Notes: generated by a model not told the origin, from the sequence alone. A DNA stretch of 57,715 nt from Flavobacterium sp. BFFFF1 (GCF_002256285.1 NZ_NKJE01000022.1:1-57715), one strand, 5' to 3'. Positions 41,627 through 51,379 are shown, counted from the stretch's first letter. Translations and numbers: made by a program.

Positions 41627-43657
41627 TTACATTTCAGGAATGTATATATTGAAGGTGGTTCCCTGGTTCAAAACGGAGGAAGCCGTAATAAAACCGCCGT
41701 GGTTTTGGACGATCTTTTTTACGATGGCCAGTCCGATTCCTGTCCCCGTGTAGACCTCGTTGTTGTGCAGGCGCCTGAATACTTCAAAAATTTTGTCCTT
41801 GTATTCCATATCAAATCCAATGCCATTGTCTGCGATGCTGATGTGGCAATAGGTCAGTGCCGGGTCCGCATCGGGTTGGTCAATACCGCTGCCATTGATC
41901 CGGAACGCTTTGAAAACGATATGGGGCGGTACACCGGGCTTTGTGAATTTCAGGGCATTTCCCAACAGGTTATTCAGCAACTGCCAAAATTGGAACGTGA
42001 TAACCTTAAGCTCATACGAATCAAAGATTTCAACAACAGCGCCAGATTCCTGTATAAGTTCACTGTAATCGTCGATGACCTTTTCGGCCATGGCACGCAA
42101 ATCATTCTTTACAAAGATGTTGTCTGCCAAGTTTGTCCTGGAGTAGGCGAGGAGGTCCTGAATCAACGCGCGCATCCGTATCGCGGATTCGTTGATCTTA
42201 TCGAGATACAAGGTGGTGTTTTCAGGTAATTTGGCATTGGCTCCACCATAGAGCCTGCTGATAAAAATCTGTATTTTTCGCAGTGGCTCCTGGAGATCAT
42301 GGCTGGAGATGTATACAAAAGACTGTAGCTCAATATTTATTTTAATCAGGTTGATGTTGTTGTTTTCGAGCTCGGCGGTGCGCTCCTTTACCTGTTGTTC
42401 TAATTTGCCGGTGAAGTCCTTTTGCTGCTGGATGTCGGTACTTGTTCCCACCCACATCTGGATTGTACCATCGGAATCTTTCTGGGCAATCGCACGCGTG
42501 ACATGCCAGCGATACGTTCCATCATTTTTTCTCAGGCGGTGTTCGATCTGAAAATCTGCGCCGGATGTGATGGCGCGCCTCCATTGATTTTTGTACTCCT
42601 TTATTTCGGTGCGGTGCAGGATAGTCGGCCAACCTCCCGTGTTTTTAGTGAGTGTCGACGCTCCCGTGTATTCGGCGAGGGACCGATTGTAGTAATTTAA
42701 ATCTCCGGCAGGATCCGCAGTCCAGATCAACTGGGGCATGGAATCGGCCAGAAGCCTGAATTTCGATTCGCTTTTCATCAGGATTTCCCGGCGGTTCTGT
42801 TCCAACGTGATGTCGATCAGCGTCCCGATAATCTTGACCGGTTCGTCGTCGGCATTGAAGAATATTTTTCCATGCGACCGGATCCATCCGGATTCGCCGG
42901 ACTTTTTAATGATACGCGATTCAAACTTGTAAATTCCGGTGGTCATGGCCACTTCAAAAGCCTTCTCGGCGATATTCGAGAGGTCTTCCGCGTGCAGGTG
43001 GCTCATCATCATGGCATTGGAAAGTTTTGCCGTTTTAGGGTATCCGAAGATATGGGCAAGGTTTTCAGAGTGAATCATTTCATGCGTCTGCAGGTCCAGA
43101 TCCCAGGTTGCAATCTCGGCAATTTCAGTAGCCAGCCTGGATCGCTCTTCCGCTTCTTCCATTTTCTTGCGCACTTCCACTTTTTCCGTAACGTCGTTTA
43201 GTGTCACGATAATTCCCTCAAATACCCCCAATTCATTGTGGACGGGACTGTAGCTTGAAGTCCAGTAACTATCGACCGTTTTACCGTGACGCTGAATGGG
43301 GAGCCATTGCTCCTGATGCCATGACGCTTCTGTATTTTTCAGCACTTCGTTTACGAAGGGAAGCATGACGTTCCAGGTTTTCGGAAGTACAACTGTTCCC
43401 GTCTTACCCAATAAATCAGTATGGTTTCCTGTAATCCCCATGCCCTGATAGCAGGCGTCATTGTAAAAACAATGGATGTCCTTTCCCCAGAACAACAGCA
43501 TGGGAAATTTTGAGCTCAGCATAATGCCCAAAGCAGAGCGCAGGCTGACCGGCCAGTGATCAACAGATCCCATTGTGGAACTGCTCCAGTCCATTTCCTC
43601 CATTGCGGTGGCTACACCGCCTTTACTGGCCAGAAGATTTTTGTTATTACTGAACAT
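41627..43657 (-). CDS. PAS-domain sensor histidine kinase
   Basis: 676 aa, no membrane segment. About three PAS/PAC modules occupy 20-420 (for example LRSALGIMLSSKFPMLLFWGKDI, WTSSYSPVHNELGVFEGIIVTLNDVTEKVE, and FQIEHRLRKNDGTYRWHVTRAI), followed by a coiled coil and a HisKA with His453 (SSHDLQEPLRKIQIF), then a HATPase with DNGIGFDMEY and GTGIGLAIVKKIV. Its kinase core is close to that of the REC-kinase at 8589. It is 41 bp downstream of the CheB/CheR fusion kinase, so the two are probably one transcript. No output partner is adjacent. Confidence 0.93.
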   Translation of the reverse strand: MFSNNKNLLASKGGVATAMEEMDWSSSTMGSVDHWPVSLRSALGIMLSSKFPMLLFWGKDIHCFYNDACYQGMGITGNHTDLLGKTGTVVLPKTWNVMLPFVNEVLKNTEASWHQEQWLPIQRHGKTVDSYWTSSYSPVHNELGVFEGIIVTLNDVTEKVEVRKKMEEAEERSRLATEIAEIATWDLDLQTHEMIHSENLAHIFGYPKTAKLSNAMMMSHLHAEDLSNIAEKAFEVAMTTGIYKFESRIIKKSGESGWIRSHGKIFFNADDEPVKIIGTLIDITLEQNRREILMKSESKFRLLADSMPQLIWTADPAGDLNYYNRSLAEYTGASTLTKNTGGWPTILHRTEIKEYKNQWRRAITSGADFQIEHRLRKNDGTYRWHVTRAIAQKDSDGTIQMWVGTSTDIQQQKDFTGKLEQQVKERTAELENNNINLIKINIELQSFVYISSHDLQEPLRKIQIFISRLYGGANAKLPENTTLYLDKINESAIRMRALIQDLLAYSRTNLADNIFVKNDLRAMAEKVIDDYSELIQESGAVVEIFDSYELKVITFQFWQLLNNLLGNALKFTKPGVPPHIVFKAFRINGSGIDQPDADPALTYCHISIADNGIGFDMEYKDKIFEVFRRLHNNEVYTGTGIGLAIVKKIVQNHGGFITASSVLNQGTTFNIYIPEM

Positions 43658-43698
43658 TTCGGTAGCAACTACGGCCGTTAACTGTCATGTGAATGACG

Positions 43699-46600
43699 TT
43701 ATTCCGCGTTAGTTATATTTTCAAGGTAAATTGTGAACTTTGTGCCTATTCCAGGTTTACTTTCGACGATGATTTGTCCTCCCGCGGCATTGATGATTTT
43801 TTTTGCCAGATAGAGTCCGATACCGCTGCCTTCGATGTCCTGATGCAGTCTGCCATACATTTCAAAGATTTTCGCAATTTTGCCCGTTAGTATTCCTTCC
43901 CCGTTGTCTTCGATGGTAATGACAAAGGATTTTTCAAGATTAAAGGTGCGTATATTAATTTCCGGTGTGCGCTCACTCCTGAATTTTATCGCATTGGCAA
44001 TCAGGTTGTACAAGATACTTCGCAGGTTTTTTTTAGAAAATTTTATTTCATTGACACCTAAGTTCCTGATGATTTTTGCTCCCGAGGATTCAATTTTGTC
44101 CTTGAGGCTCCACTCGATATTGTCCAAAACGTCATCGATATGAACATGTTCGGTAACAATCATATCGCTTTCCAGTTTTGCAATAGTAGCAATATCGATG
44201 ATCAGCGAGCGGAAATTTTTGATGGAACTGTTGATGGCAAGCAGAAATTCAGATAAGTTAGCATCTTCCATCTGCAAGTCATTCAATATATTGATGCTGG
44301 CCTCAATATTCCCTAATGGTGCAAGCAGATCATGGGAGGCTGCATGCACAAAATGATCCAGATCAGCATTAATCCTTGTCAGGCTTTGGTTCTTTTTGTT
44401 CAGTTCAGACTGGGTTTCCTTTAACTCAGAAATGTCATTGAACGTGATGATCGCACCGTTATTCCGATGGCTGGCATGAACATAGGGCATAATCATCACC
44501 TGGTACCACCTGCCATTCGCATCTTCGATTTCCCTACTGATGACCGAGCCTTGGTCCAGGACTATTTTTGTATCGGCAATAATGGTCTCGAATTTTATAT
44601 TGGTTGAAATGTGGTTTATTGGCCGCCCAATATCAGTGTCCAGCAGGTTGATGTGCTTTACCGCGCCGGGCGAGAACTTCATCAGCCTCATTTCGTTATC
44701 AATAAAAAGCTGTCCGTTGATGTTGCTCCTGAAATAATTGTTGAGGTCGTCATTGATTTCCAGCAATTCCTTATTTTTGAGCTGGTAGTCAGCATTGATG
44801 GTATGCAGTTCTTCGTTAACTGATTGCATTTCTTCGTTTGTGCTTTGCATTTCCTCGTTTGCGGAAATCAATTCTTCATTGAAAGATTGCATGTTTTCAT
44901 TCGATGCATCTAGTTTGGCATAAGAAGCCGTCAATTCTAATTTAACCTGTTTGAGCTCCTGTTCAATCGTATCAGTATACCTGCTTTGGTAGGCTGTTTC
45001 ATCAAAAACAGGATAGCCTGCAACGTCATTTTGTTCGGAATGGTCGTCATTAAACACGGCGAACAATCCCCTGTGGTCTTTTTCGAGTACAATGGGGCTG
45101 ACGGAGAGGTTGACTCTTATAATGATCCCGTTTTGTTGCACGAGTATGCCCTTTACGTTGGCGCGTTCATTGCTACGGAGCACTTCCTTGCTCAAAGCCT
45201 TATAGGCGACAGCCAGCGATTTTGGCAGCAATTCTAATAAATTTGTATTGAAATTTTGCTGAATCAGGTATTTGGCGGTGTTGCCGTAAGATTTCACGAC
45301 TGTATTTTCATGATTTACACAAACGGCTAAAAAATCCATGACCGTTGCCAGTGCATTATTGACGGTCTCGTTTAACGAATGCGGTAGGTAACCCGACGAT
45401 TCATCGTTTTTCACGGACACCTTCCGTACCTGATCCAATATAACGGGCAACGCAAAGGTCTCAAAAGTTACAGCGCGCTTGTTTTTCAGGCTCTTATAAA
45501 TCCGCCACTTTTTATTGACAATTTCGAGGCTGTCTATGATCGTTAGCGGATTTTCGCTTGATCCGAGGAATAGATATCCATTGGTCCGCAGGCCAAAAAG
45601 CAACATCGCATATACTTTCTTCTGCAGCACCGGAGCCATATAAATTAAAAGGTTTCGGCAGCTGATCAGGTGCATATTGCAGTAGGGTGGATTTTTTACC
45701 AGATCGTGTTGGGCAAAAATCAGCATTTTCCGGATTTCCGGACGGACAACGTAATTGGAACCTTTTTTATCAAAATATTTTTTGAGGTAGGTCTCACCGA
45801 CGTTTTTAACCCGGTCCGCAGCGTAGACGCCTTTACCGGCATAGATCAATGCGTCAGAATCAATATCGGTCGCAAAAATCTTTACCACAGTATCGCGGTG
45901 TTTGCCGGTCAACAATTCTTTCAACACAATGGCAAGAGAGTAGGCCTCCTCTCCGGTAGCGCAGCCGGCCACCCAGATCTTAATTTCTTCGTGCGGCGGC
46001 AGGCTTTGGATTATTTGCGGGAATACCGTGTTTTTGACAGCTTCAAAAGCATCCGGATCCCTGAAAAATTCAGTAACGCTGATCAGGAAGTCTTTGGCCA
46101 GCAGTTGTACCTCGGCTGGCGATGCCTTTAAACGCTCAAGATAATCTTCCAGTTGGTAGATGTTCAGCGACGCTGCCCTGCGTTTAGTACGCCTGATGAT
46201 GGTGGTCGTTTTATAATCGGAAAAGTCGAAGGGCAGCTTTTCCCGAATGTAATCAACAATTAGTGCGGTGATTTTTTCGTCGTGGATTTTGTCATCCTGA
46301 ATGGTACTGTTATGCTTTACATAGGATTCGATTGTCCTGGGCATGAATTCCGGCTCAAGGATAAAATCAACCATATCCGTCGCAATCGCGTGGGCGGGCA
46401 TACTGCTAAACGCTGTGGTTTCAGGATTTCGTGCAATAATCATTCCGCCCGCTGCTTTTATGGCTTTGATGCCTTCAGTTCCATCAGATCCGAGGCCGGA
46501 GAGGATTACCCCAATTGCCTTTTTGCCGCTGAATTCTGCGAGCGAGTTGAAGAAGGTGTTGATGGTAAGGTGGGGTCCTTTGGTTTTGATCTTCTCCGTC

Positions 46601-46929
46601 AGGAATAGTTTATTGTCACTGATCGTCATGAATTTGTTGTTTGGGATCAGGTACACCACATTGGTGCAAACGGTCATGCCTTGTTCGGCCTCCTTCACCA
46701 CCAGTTTGCTATGTTTAGACAACAGTTCGACCATCCTGCTTTTGAAGTCCGCGGATAGATGCTGTACGATCACATAGGCAACGCCGTCTAGTGGCGTGTG
46801 TTCGAAAAACGTATTGATCTCTTCCATTCCTCCGGCAGATGCGCCAATGGCGATAATATAACTCGGTTCTTCCATGATATTGGTCTGATCTTTTAGGAAA
46901 TAACGGACTTTGTCCTGAATATGTCTCAT
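43699..46929 (-). CDS. CheB-CheR-PAS-histidine kinase fusion
   Basis: 1076 aa from the ATG at 46929; a second ATG at 46875 (MEEPSYIIAIGASAGG) starts directly at the CheB domain and may be the real start. Order: CheB methylesterase (25-215; GASAGG with Ser31, VQHLSADF, LSGLGSDGTEG), CheR methyltransferase (225-490; WVAGCATGEEAYSLAI), a helix bundle rich in NEEMQS repeats (about 670-735), PAS (740-850), and a kinase with His866 (AASHDLLAPLGNI) and HATPase (DNGEGI, GSGIGLYLAKKI). This fusion type recurs in Bacteroidota and works outside chemotaxis. Confidence 0.93.
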   Translation of the reverse strand: MRHIQDKVRYFLKDQTNIMEEPSYIIAIGASAGGMEEINTFFEHTPLDGVAYVIVQHLSADFKSRMVELLSKHSKLVVKEAEQGMTVCTNVVYLIPNNKFMTISDNKLFLTEKIKTKGPHLTINTFFNSLAEFSGKKAIGVILSGLGSDGTEGIKAIKAAGGMIIARNPETTAFSSMPAHAIATDMVDFILEPEFMPRTIESYVKHNSTIQDDKIHDEKITALIVDYIREKLPFDFSDYKTTTIIRRTKRRAASLNIYQLEDYLERLKASPAEVQLLAKDFLISVTEFFRDPDAFEAVKNTVFPQIIQSLPPHEEIKIWVAGCATGEEAYSLAIVLKELLTGKHRDTVVKIFATDIDSDALIYAGKGVYAADRVKNVGETYLKKYFDKKGSNYVVRPEIRKMLIFAQHDLVKNPPYCNMHLISCRNLLIYMAPVLQKKVYAMLLFGLRTNGYLFLGSSENPLTIIDSLEIVNKKWRIYKSLKNKRAVTFETFALPVILDQVRKVSVKNDESSGYLPHSLNETVNNALATVMDFLAVCVNHENTVVKSYGNTAKYLIQQNFNTNLLELLPKSLAVAYKALSKEVLRSNERANVKGILVQQNGIIIRVNLSVSPIVLEKDHRGLFAVFNDDHSEQNDVAGYPVFDETAYQSRYTDTIEQELKQVKLELTASYAKLDASNENMQSFNEELISANEEMQSTNEEMQSVNEELHTINADYQLKNKELLEINDDLNNYFRSNINGQLFIDNEMRLMKFSPGAVKHINLLDTDIGRPINHISTNIKFETIIADTKIVLDQGSVISREIEDANGRWYQVMIMPYVHASHRNNGAIITFNDISELKETQSELNKKNQSLTRINADLDHFVHAASHDLLAPLGNIEASINILNDLQMEDANLSEFLLAINSSIKNFRSLIIDIATIAKLESDMIVTEHVHIDDVLDNIEWSLKDKIESSGAKIIRNLGVNEIKFSKKNLRSILYNLIANAIKFRSERTPEINIRTFNLEKSFVITIEDNGEGILTGKIAKIFEMYGRLHQDIEGSGIGLYLAKKIINAAGGQIIVESKPGIGTKFTIYLENITNAE

Positions 46930-47323
46930 TCATTAATAGTATCCCTGCCACCTTAAATCATTAAGGCAACAGTACAGAAATACATTAGATATCACATTAA
47001 ATTGTCAGGAGTTGAGTCGGGACAGCAGCGTGCGGTAGCCAATTGACCAGCGGTGATTTTAAAATTTGCCTTGAAAAACCAAAGCAGTGTGATTTTCAGC
47101 ACCCCTAATTTGTTGGAAGTTACCGCTATTTGCACCAAGTACCTAATAATCTGGCAGAATAATCCAATTTCAGCTACAGTTTGGTCAGAAACTTGATTTT
47201 TGAGATGGTTTGTTACTAGGAGGTGGTATTTTGCTTACAAATAAAGGAATTGTAAAACAAAAAAAACGATAAAGCCTGCTAAAGGCCTTATCGTTTTATA
47301 CGTTATTGGAGTACGAAGTGGAC
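46930..47323. other. 394-bp intergenic region
   Basis: It holds the terminator at 47265-47295 and otherwise AT-rich sequence. It also contains the region upstream of the CheB/CheR fusion kinase, in which I could not find a clean -33/-7 pair. No gene seen. Confidence 0.5.
47265..47295 (-). terminator. Rho-independent terminator after the T9SS remnant
   Basis: AACGATAA (47265-47272) pairs with TTATCGTT (47288-47295); on the minus strand the stem is followed by eight T. It lies just past the stop of the T9SS remnant, so the gene's own terminator is still present. Confidence 0.8.
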
Positions 47324-47731
47324 TTACAATACCACTTTCCTGGATATAGTCAGACCGGTAGCTGTCGTGATTTTGACAAGCAACACTTCACTTTCCACCC
47401 TGATGTCTTCCATCATAAGCTTGGTACCATGGATTGTGCCGGTTTCATAGACCAACCTTCCGCGGACGTCAAAGACCTGTACCGATTGCATCTCGAGACT
47501 TCCGGAATCGATATGCAGTCCATTTTCTTTTTTGAAAATAACAACACTGTTTGGGTTGAGCTCTGGATTCAGAACGCCTAACGGACTGTTTTGATAAACG
47601 ATTTCAAAACGGTTGGCGTAGGTGCCTGATACACTTGAAAATTGGTAAGGTAGTAGCTTTAAGTTGGTAACCACCCCAGCCAGGTTGTCGCGCAAGAAGA
47701 TGCCCTGATTCCCGGCAAACAAGGCAAAAAA
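47324..47731 (-). pseudogene. 5'-truncated T9SS sorting-domain protein (remnant)
   Basis: About 132 codons encode the C-terminal end of a protein similar to residues 190-322 of the gene at 30757: FAGNQGIFLRDNLAGV matches FAGDQDILLRDNVTGI, and the end VFDVRGRLVYETGTI ... ISRKVVL is a T9SS sorting domain. There is no signal peptide and no ATG; similarity begins within a few codons of 47722-47731, where the frame breaks, and an 11-bp tandem repeat begins 20 bp further on. A functional secreted product is unlikely. Confidence 0.7.
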
Positions 47732-47739
47732 TCACATAA

Positions 47740-47816
47740 ATATTGTAACATTATAGTATCCTTATAGTAAGGTTATAGTAACTTTATAGTAACCTTATAA
47801 CAATATTACAATATGT
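47740..47816. repeat. 11-bp tandem repeat, five to seven units
   Basis: Units TTATAGTATCC, TTATAGTAAGG, TTATAGTAACT and TTATAGTAACC (47751-47794) are followed by degenerate TTATAACAATA and TTACAATATGT, with another degenerate unit before 47751. The period, 11 bp, equals that of the unrelated repeat at 27200. Confidence 0.85.
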
Positions 47817-48000
47817 AAATTATACTCAGAATACCATATATACTATGTAGCGTCCTATTTCATGTTGGGGTCATGGTAGTGGTGAAAACCATCATCACCT
47901 TCCGATTACACCGATTTAATGGTTTTCCATATGCTGGACTGAATGACCAAACCAAATCAATCGCACTTAATGAATGCATCATGTTTTCTTCAGACAGCGC

Positions 48001-48034
48001 CAAAAGAAAAGCGCCACACCGATTGGGGCGTGGC
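48001..48034 (-). terminator. Rho-independent terminator after the CpeT-like gene
   Basis: GCCACACC (48013-48020) pairs with GGCGTGGC (48027-48034) with one mismatch; on the minus strand GC and then TTTTCTTTTG follows, 30 bp beyond the stop at 48064. Confidence 0.7.
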
Positions 48035-48063
48035 CCTTTACTATTGCTATTGGCTATTTGGAG

Positions 48064-48681
48064 CTATAATTTATCAAATATATAGCCCGACTTTACAGCG
48101 CCCCAAACCTGGTTCCCGTCTTTGTCAAATCCCTGGTCCCACGATAGGATCTGGTTTGCGGTAACGGTGACTTTTGAAGTAGCATAACTCGCGCCACGCA
48201 GTTCGCTCGGGCAGGTTCTTACGCCTGTCTGCCCTGCAAATTTGTTCTTTTCGATACGTTTTAAAACGACCTCACATCCCGGCTTTAATTCGATTTCCGT
48301 TTCGTTGAGTTTCTGGAACGCTTCCGGATCATTCCATTTTCCAATCCAGTCTTTTTCATTTTTTAAGGTATAAATTTCGCTTACGAATTCGTTATCAATG
48401 CGTTGGGTAATCTTATAAATCCTGACCCGATAAGGTTTGTCCTGTTTTTTAAGCAAAGCCTGTTCCACATACAGGTAGTGCCCTTTATCTTTCCAGATCG
48501 GTACCATCCGCAATGAAATGCTGTAAAAGCTGGTATCAACGGCGGCTTGCTGTTCCGAAGAGTACGTACCCTGCATCATCGAAACCAATTCTTCGAGGTC
48601 AGCTTTGTTCTTAAAATTTTTGGTTTGGGCACCGACAGTGATGCCAAATGATAAGGTGAAGAGCAACATGATTTTTTTCAT
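48064..48681 (-). CDS. CpeT/CpcT-like exported protein
   Basis: 205 aa with a signal peptide (ends near TVGAQ). The body matches the CpeT/CpcT family: LVSMMQGTYSSEQQAAVDTSFYSISLRMVPIW, HYLYVEQALLKKQDKPYRVRIYKI, and GCEVVLKRIEKNKFAGQTGVRTCPSELRGASYATSKVTVT. In cyanobacteria CpcT attaches phycocyanobilin to phycobiliproteins; in non-photosynthetic Bacteroidota a bilin role is improbable and the exported barrel may bind another ligand. It has its own terminator. Confidence 0.87.
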   Translation of the reverse strand: MKKIMLLFTLSFGITVGAQTKNFKNKADLEELVSMMQGTYSSEQQAAVDTSFYSISLRMVPIWKDKGHYLYVEQALLKKQDKPYRVRIYKITQRIDNEFVSEIYTLKNEKDWIGKWNDPEAFQKLNETEIELKPGCEVVLKRIEKNKFAGQTGVRTCPSELRGASYATSKVTVTANQILSWDQGFDKDGNQVWGAVKSGYIFDKL

Positions 48682-48707
48682 CGGTGTGTCATTTAATGTG
48701 TGAATGG

Positions 48708-50121
48708 TTATTTATCAGTGATGGAATTAGGGTTAACGATTTCCTGTTTCTGCTGGTTCCGCAACCTGCTGTTTTTCTTTCCGTAAAAATAATAAATTCC
48801 GAAACCAATCAGCAGCCATACGATCAACCGGATCCATGTATCCAGCGGCAATGAAAACATCATGATCAGGCAGGTAATGATTCCCAAAACAGGAACCAAA
48901 GGTACGAAGGGTGTTTTAAACGGCCGTTCCACATCAGGCTGTTGCTTCCTTAAAATCAAAATACCAAGGCAAACCATAACAAAAGCCAATAGCGTTCCGA
49001 TGCTGGTCATTTCACTTTGAGGGTGTGTTGTATTTCGGATGCAATTTCGAGAAGACCTGCGGCAACAGGCCATCTTTACTCATCGAGTAGAATACCCTCG
49101 ATTGTCCGAGTAAATCGACCAAAATCACAGACGTGTATCCGATCAGGATCGCCAGGATAACCGCTACCCCCAGCCATTGGTAGGGCGTATGCGCAATGGC
49201 GATCGCTACCGGCGCCGCACTGTCTTTGAACTCGGTGTAATTGGCCAATCCCGTCATCACATAACCAAATAAGATGAACAGGATGGTGCAGACCAACAAA
49301 GAACCCAATATTCCGATTGGCATATTCCTTTGCGGGTTTTTCGTTTCCTGTGCCATCGTTGCCACAATATCGAAACCGATGAATACGAAGAACACTACCC
49401 CGGCGCCACGAAGGATACCACTCCAGCCATACTCGCCAAATGTTCCCGTATTGTTTGGAATATAGGGTTGGTAGTTTCCGGGATCAATGTATTGCCATCC
49501 GAGGCCGATGAAGGCAATCACCACACCGACTTTCAATGTCACGACGACCACATTGAAAATGGCCGATGACTTGGTGCCGCGGATGATGATCGCGGTGATT
49601 AAAAAAATGATCAGGATTGCGGGAAGGTTCACAATACCGCTAACAACCGTCCCATCCTGTAAGGTCACTGATTCAAATGGCGACTGCACCAATTGTGGCG
49701 GAATATGGATGTTGAATTTATCGAGGAATTTCACGAGGTACTGCGACCAGCTGATGCCCACCGTTGCGGCTCCAACGGAATATTCCAGGACCAGATCCCA
49801 GCCTATAATCCAGGCAAACAATTCGCCGAGTGTGGCATAGGCATAAGTGTAGGCACTTCCTGAAACCGGCACCATCGCAGCAAATTCAGCGTAGCATAAA
49901 GCACTAAATGCGCATCCCACGGCGGCAATGATGAAAGATAGTGTTACGGCGGGACCTGCGTTATTGGCAGCGGCGATTCCGGTGAGCGAGAATAGCCCGG
50001 CGCCAATAATGACACCCACACCAATGGCAACGAGATTGACGGCACCTAGACTTCGCTTTAATGTACCTTTGCCGGTTTGTGTGGCTTCAATTTTTAAGAG
50101 TTCAATTGATTTTCTAAGCAT
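48708..50121 (-). pseudogene. Amino acid permease (APC/CAT type) disrupted by an internal deletion and frameshift
   Basis: The first part, 369 codons from 50121, carries the N-terminal APC permease features (AVNLVAIGVGVIIGAGLFSL, ten or so membrane helices) and stops at LHPKYNTPSK. A second part in another frame resumes near 49010 (GEMTSIGTLLAF-like) and ends at 48708 with the last helices (DVERPFKTPFVPLVPVLGI). About 26-30 codons expected between the two (family segment with GLFAxFVPGRVVGE) are missing. It is in operon with the EamA gene (3 bp apart) and under the tandem attenuators. Sequencing error cannot be excluded, but a simple indel would not explain the missing codons. Confidence 0.8.
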
Positions 50122-50124
50122 GAT

Positions 50125-51126
50125 TTATTGGGTTATGTATTTATACGGATTTACAATTCGGGTCACCACCTGGTTAAATCGCCTGATTTTGACTTGGGTG
50201 CGTTTGGCAAACTGATACCTCGATAAATTGGTAAGGGCAACGCCCGAAAGGATAATCCCTAATCCGGCGAACTGAATGGGCGTGATGCTTTCATTGGCGA
50301 TGATCCATCCAATGATTACTGCCACGATTGGATTGATGTAGGTGTGTGTGCTGACCAAAACAGGATCCTTTACAGACAATAGCCAGATGTAGGAAACGTA
50401 TGCGGTGATTGATCCGAAAAAGATCAGGAACAACAACCCTAAAATGGAACTTAGAGGCACTTCTGAAATTACGAACGCAGTCAATTCACCCCGCAATACT
50501 GCTATGATAAAACTGGCGATACCCGCCACAATGAGTTGCTGGGCGATATTCATGAAAGTAGAATTTCCTGCAGGATTATTTTTAGAATAGAGTGAGCCAA
50601 TGACCCATGAGATGGAGCTTAACGCCAGAACAATAAAGGCAATGATCTTAAGGCTGCCTTCGACGCTTGAGTCGCCGTGTGCGACACTACCCTGCAAAAA
50701 AAGTACCAGTCCTGCAAATCCTAACGTCAGTCCACTTGTAATCATCTTGTTAGAGAAATAGTTTTTCCAGTTTTTTCTGTCTAAGGCAATAAACCAGAAT
50801 GGTCCGGTGGCAATGGCGATGGCCGCTTCTGTTGAGGTGACATATTGCTCACCCCACGCCACGAGCCCGGTTCCACCGGTTAGGATCAGGATACCGGTAA
50901 TGGCGTTTTTTTTCCAATCGGTTGCGGTGCCTGTGTTTTCATTCTTTATTTTCCTCCAGACCAGGAGGATCAGTCCCGCAGAGAGAAATCTCAAGCCTGA
51001 CAGCATGAATGGTGGAAAGCCTTTCAGGCCAAAAGAAATGGCCAGGAATGTTGAACCCCAAATGACATATATTCCCGCAAAAGCCAGGATAATTAACAAT
51101 GTTGTTTTATTTTTTATAATGGACAT
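50125..51126 (-). CDS. EamA/DMT family exporter
   Basis: 333 aa with ten hydrophobic helices in two EamA repeats: IYVIWGSTFLAISFGLKGFPP at the start, and SWVIGSLYSKNN then TAYVSYIWLLSVKDPVLVSTH in the second. The family includes exporters of amino acids and their precursors, for example RhtA and YdeD-like cysteine/O-acetylserine exporters. The C-terminal tail (about 305-333) is basic and longer than usual. It is preceded by two leader peptides rich in Met, Cys and His codons and two terminators, so its expression probably follows the charging of those tRNAs. Confidence 0.92.
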   Translation of the reverse strand: MSIIKNKTTLLIILAFAGIYVIWGSTFLAISFGLKGFPPFMLSGLRFLSAGLILLVWRKIKNENTGTATDWKKNAITGILILTGGTGLVAWGEQYVTSTEAAIAIATGPFWFIALDRKNWKNYFSNKMITSGLTLGFAGLVLFLQGSVAHGDSSVEGSLKIIAFIVLALSSISWVIGSLYSKNNPAGNSTFMNIAQQLIVAGIASFIIAVLRGELTAFVISEVPLSSILGLLFLIFFGSITAYVSYIWLLSVKDPVLVSTHTYINPIVAVIIGWIIANESITPIQFAGLGIILSGVALTNLSRYQFAKRTQVKIRRFNQVVTRIVNPYKYITQ

Positions 51127-51157
51127 GGTATTGATTTTTAAAATGAATGGAAATAAA

Positions 51158-51191
51158 AAAGGCCCTTGCTCTGCGTTGAGGAAGGACCTTT
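51158..51191 (-). terminator. Second intrinsic terminator (attenuator 2) before the EamA gene
   Basis: AAAGGCCCTT (51158-51167) and AAGGACCTTT (51182-51191) form a 10-bp stem with one mismatch; on the minus strand it ends in TTTTTT (51160-51155). The EamA start is 29 bp further on. It follows leader peptide 2 (stop at 51212). Confidence 0.75.
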
Positions 51192-51211
51192 ATAATTAAA
51201 TGAAGTGATAA

Positions 51212-51379
51212 CTATACAGAGACATTCCGGCAACGATGGACGCACACCATCATATGATGACAGATTACCATACAACGGCAGGTTGTGGCAATATTTTCAG
51301 CCATTGAAAGTGTTCCGCGTTGGTTGCGTTCCTGAACCGCGCGCAAGGAGCGAACGGATGAATCAGTTGTGGACTTCAT
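51212..51379 (-). CDS. Leader peptide 2, rich in Cys, Met and His
   Basis: 55 codons from the ATG at 51379; an in-frame ATG at 51304 gives 30 codons. The last part contains TCRCMVICHHMMVCVHRC, with five Cys, three Met and three His codons in 18, far above normal use. No signal or domain. It stops 20 bp before the second terminator stem, the position of attenuation leaders. Which start is used, and whether it is translated, is not certain. Confidence 0.6.
   Translation of the reverse strand: MKSTTDSSVRSLRAVQERNQRGTLSMAENIATTCRCMVICHHMMVCVHRCRNVSV

Larger units (their letters stand above)
47723..48063. other. 341-bp region with tandem repeat and terminator, no gene
   Basis: Contains the 11-bp repeat array (47740-47816) and the cpeT-like terminator (48001-48034). 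The stretch between shows a possible imperfect inverted pair around GGTGATGATGG and CCATCATCACC but no convincing coding frame. Confidence 0.5.

Noticed and set aside
41594..42229. Long plus-strand frame (211 codons) inside the PAS kinase
   Set aside because: It is a shadow of the kinase gene, which has clear HisKA and HATPase motifs on the other strand.
47873..48085. Plus-strand frame of 70 codons near the CpeT-like gene
   Set aside because: It covers the terminator stem and overlaps the end of the CpeT-like gene on the other strand; composition is not protein-like.
48708..49073. Separate 121-codon gene
   Set aside because: Its content is the C-terminal end of the permease whose N-terminal part is immediately upstream in another frame, so it is entered as one disrupted gene.
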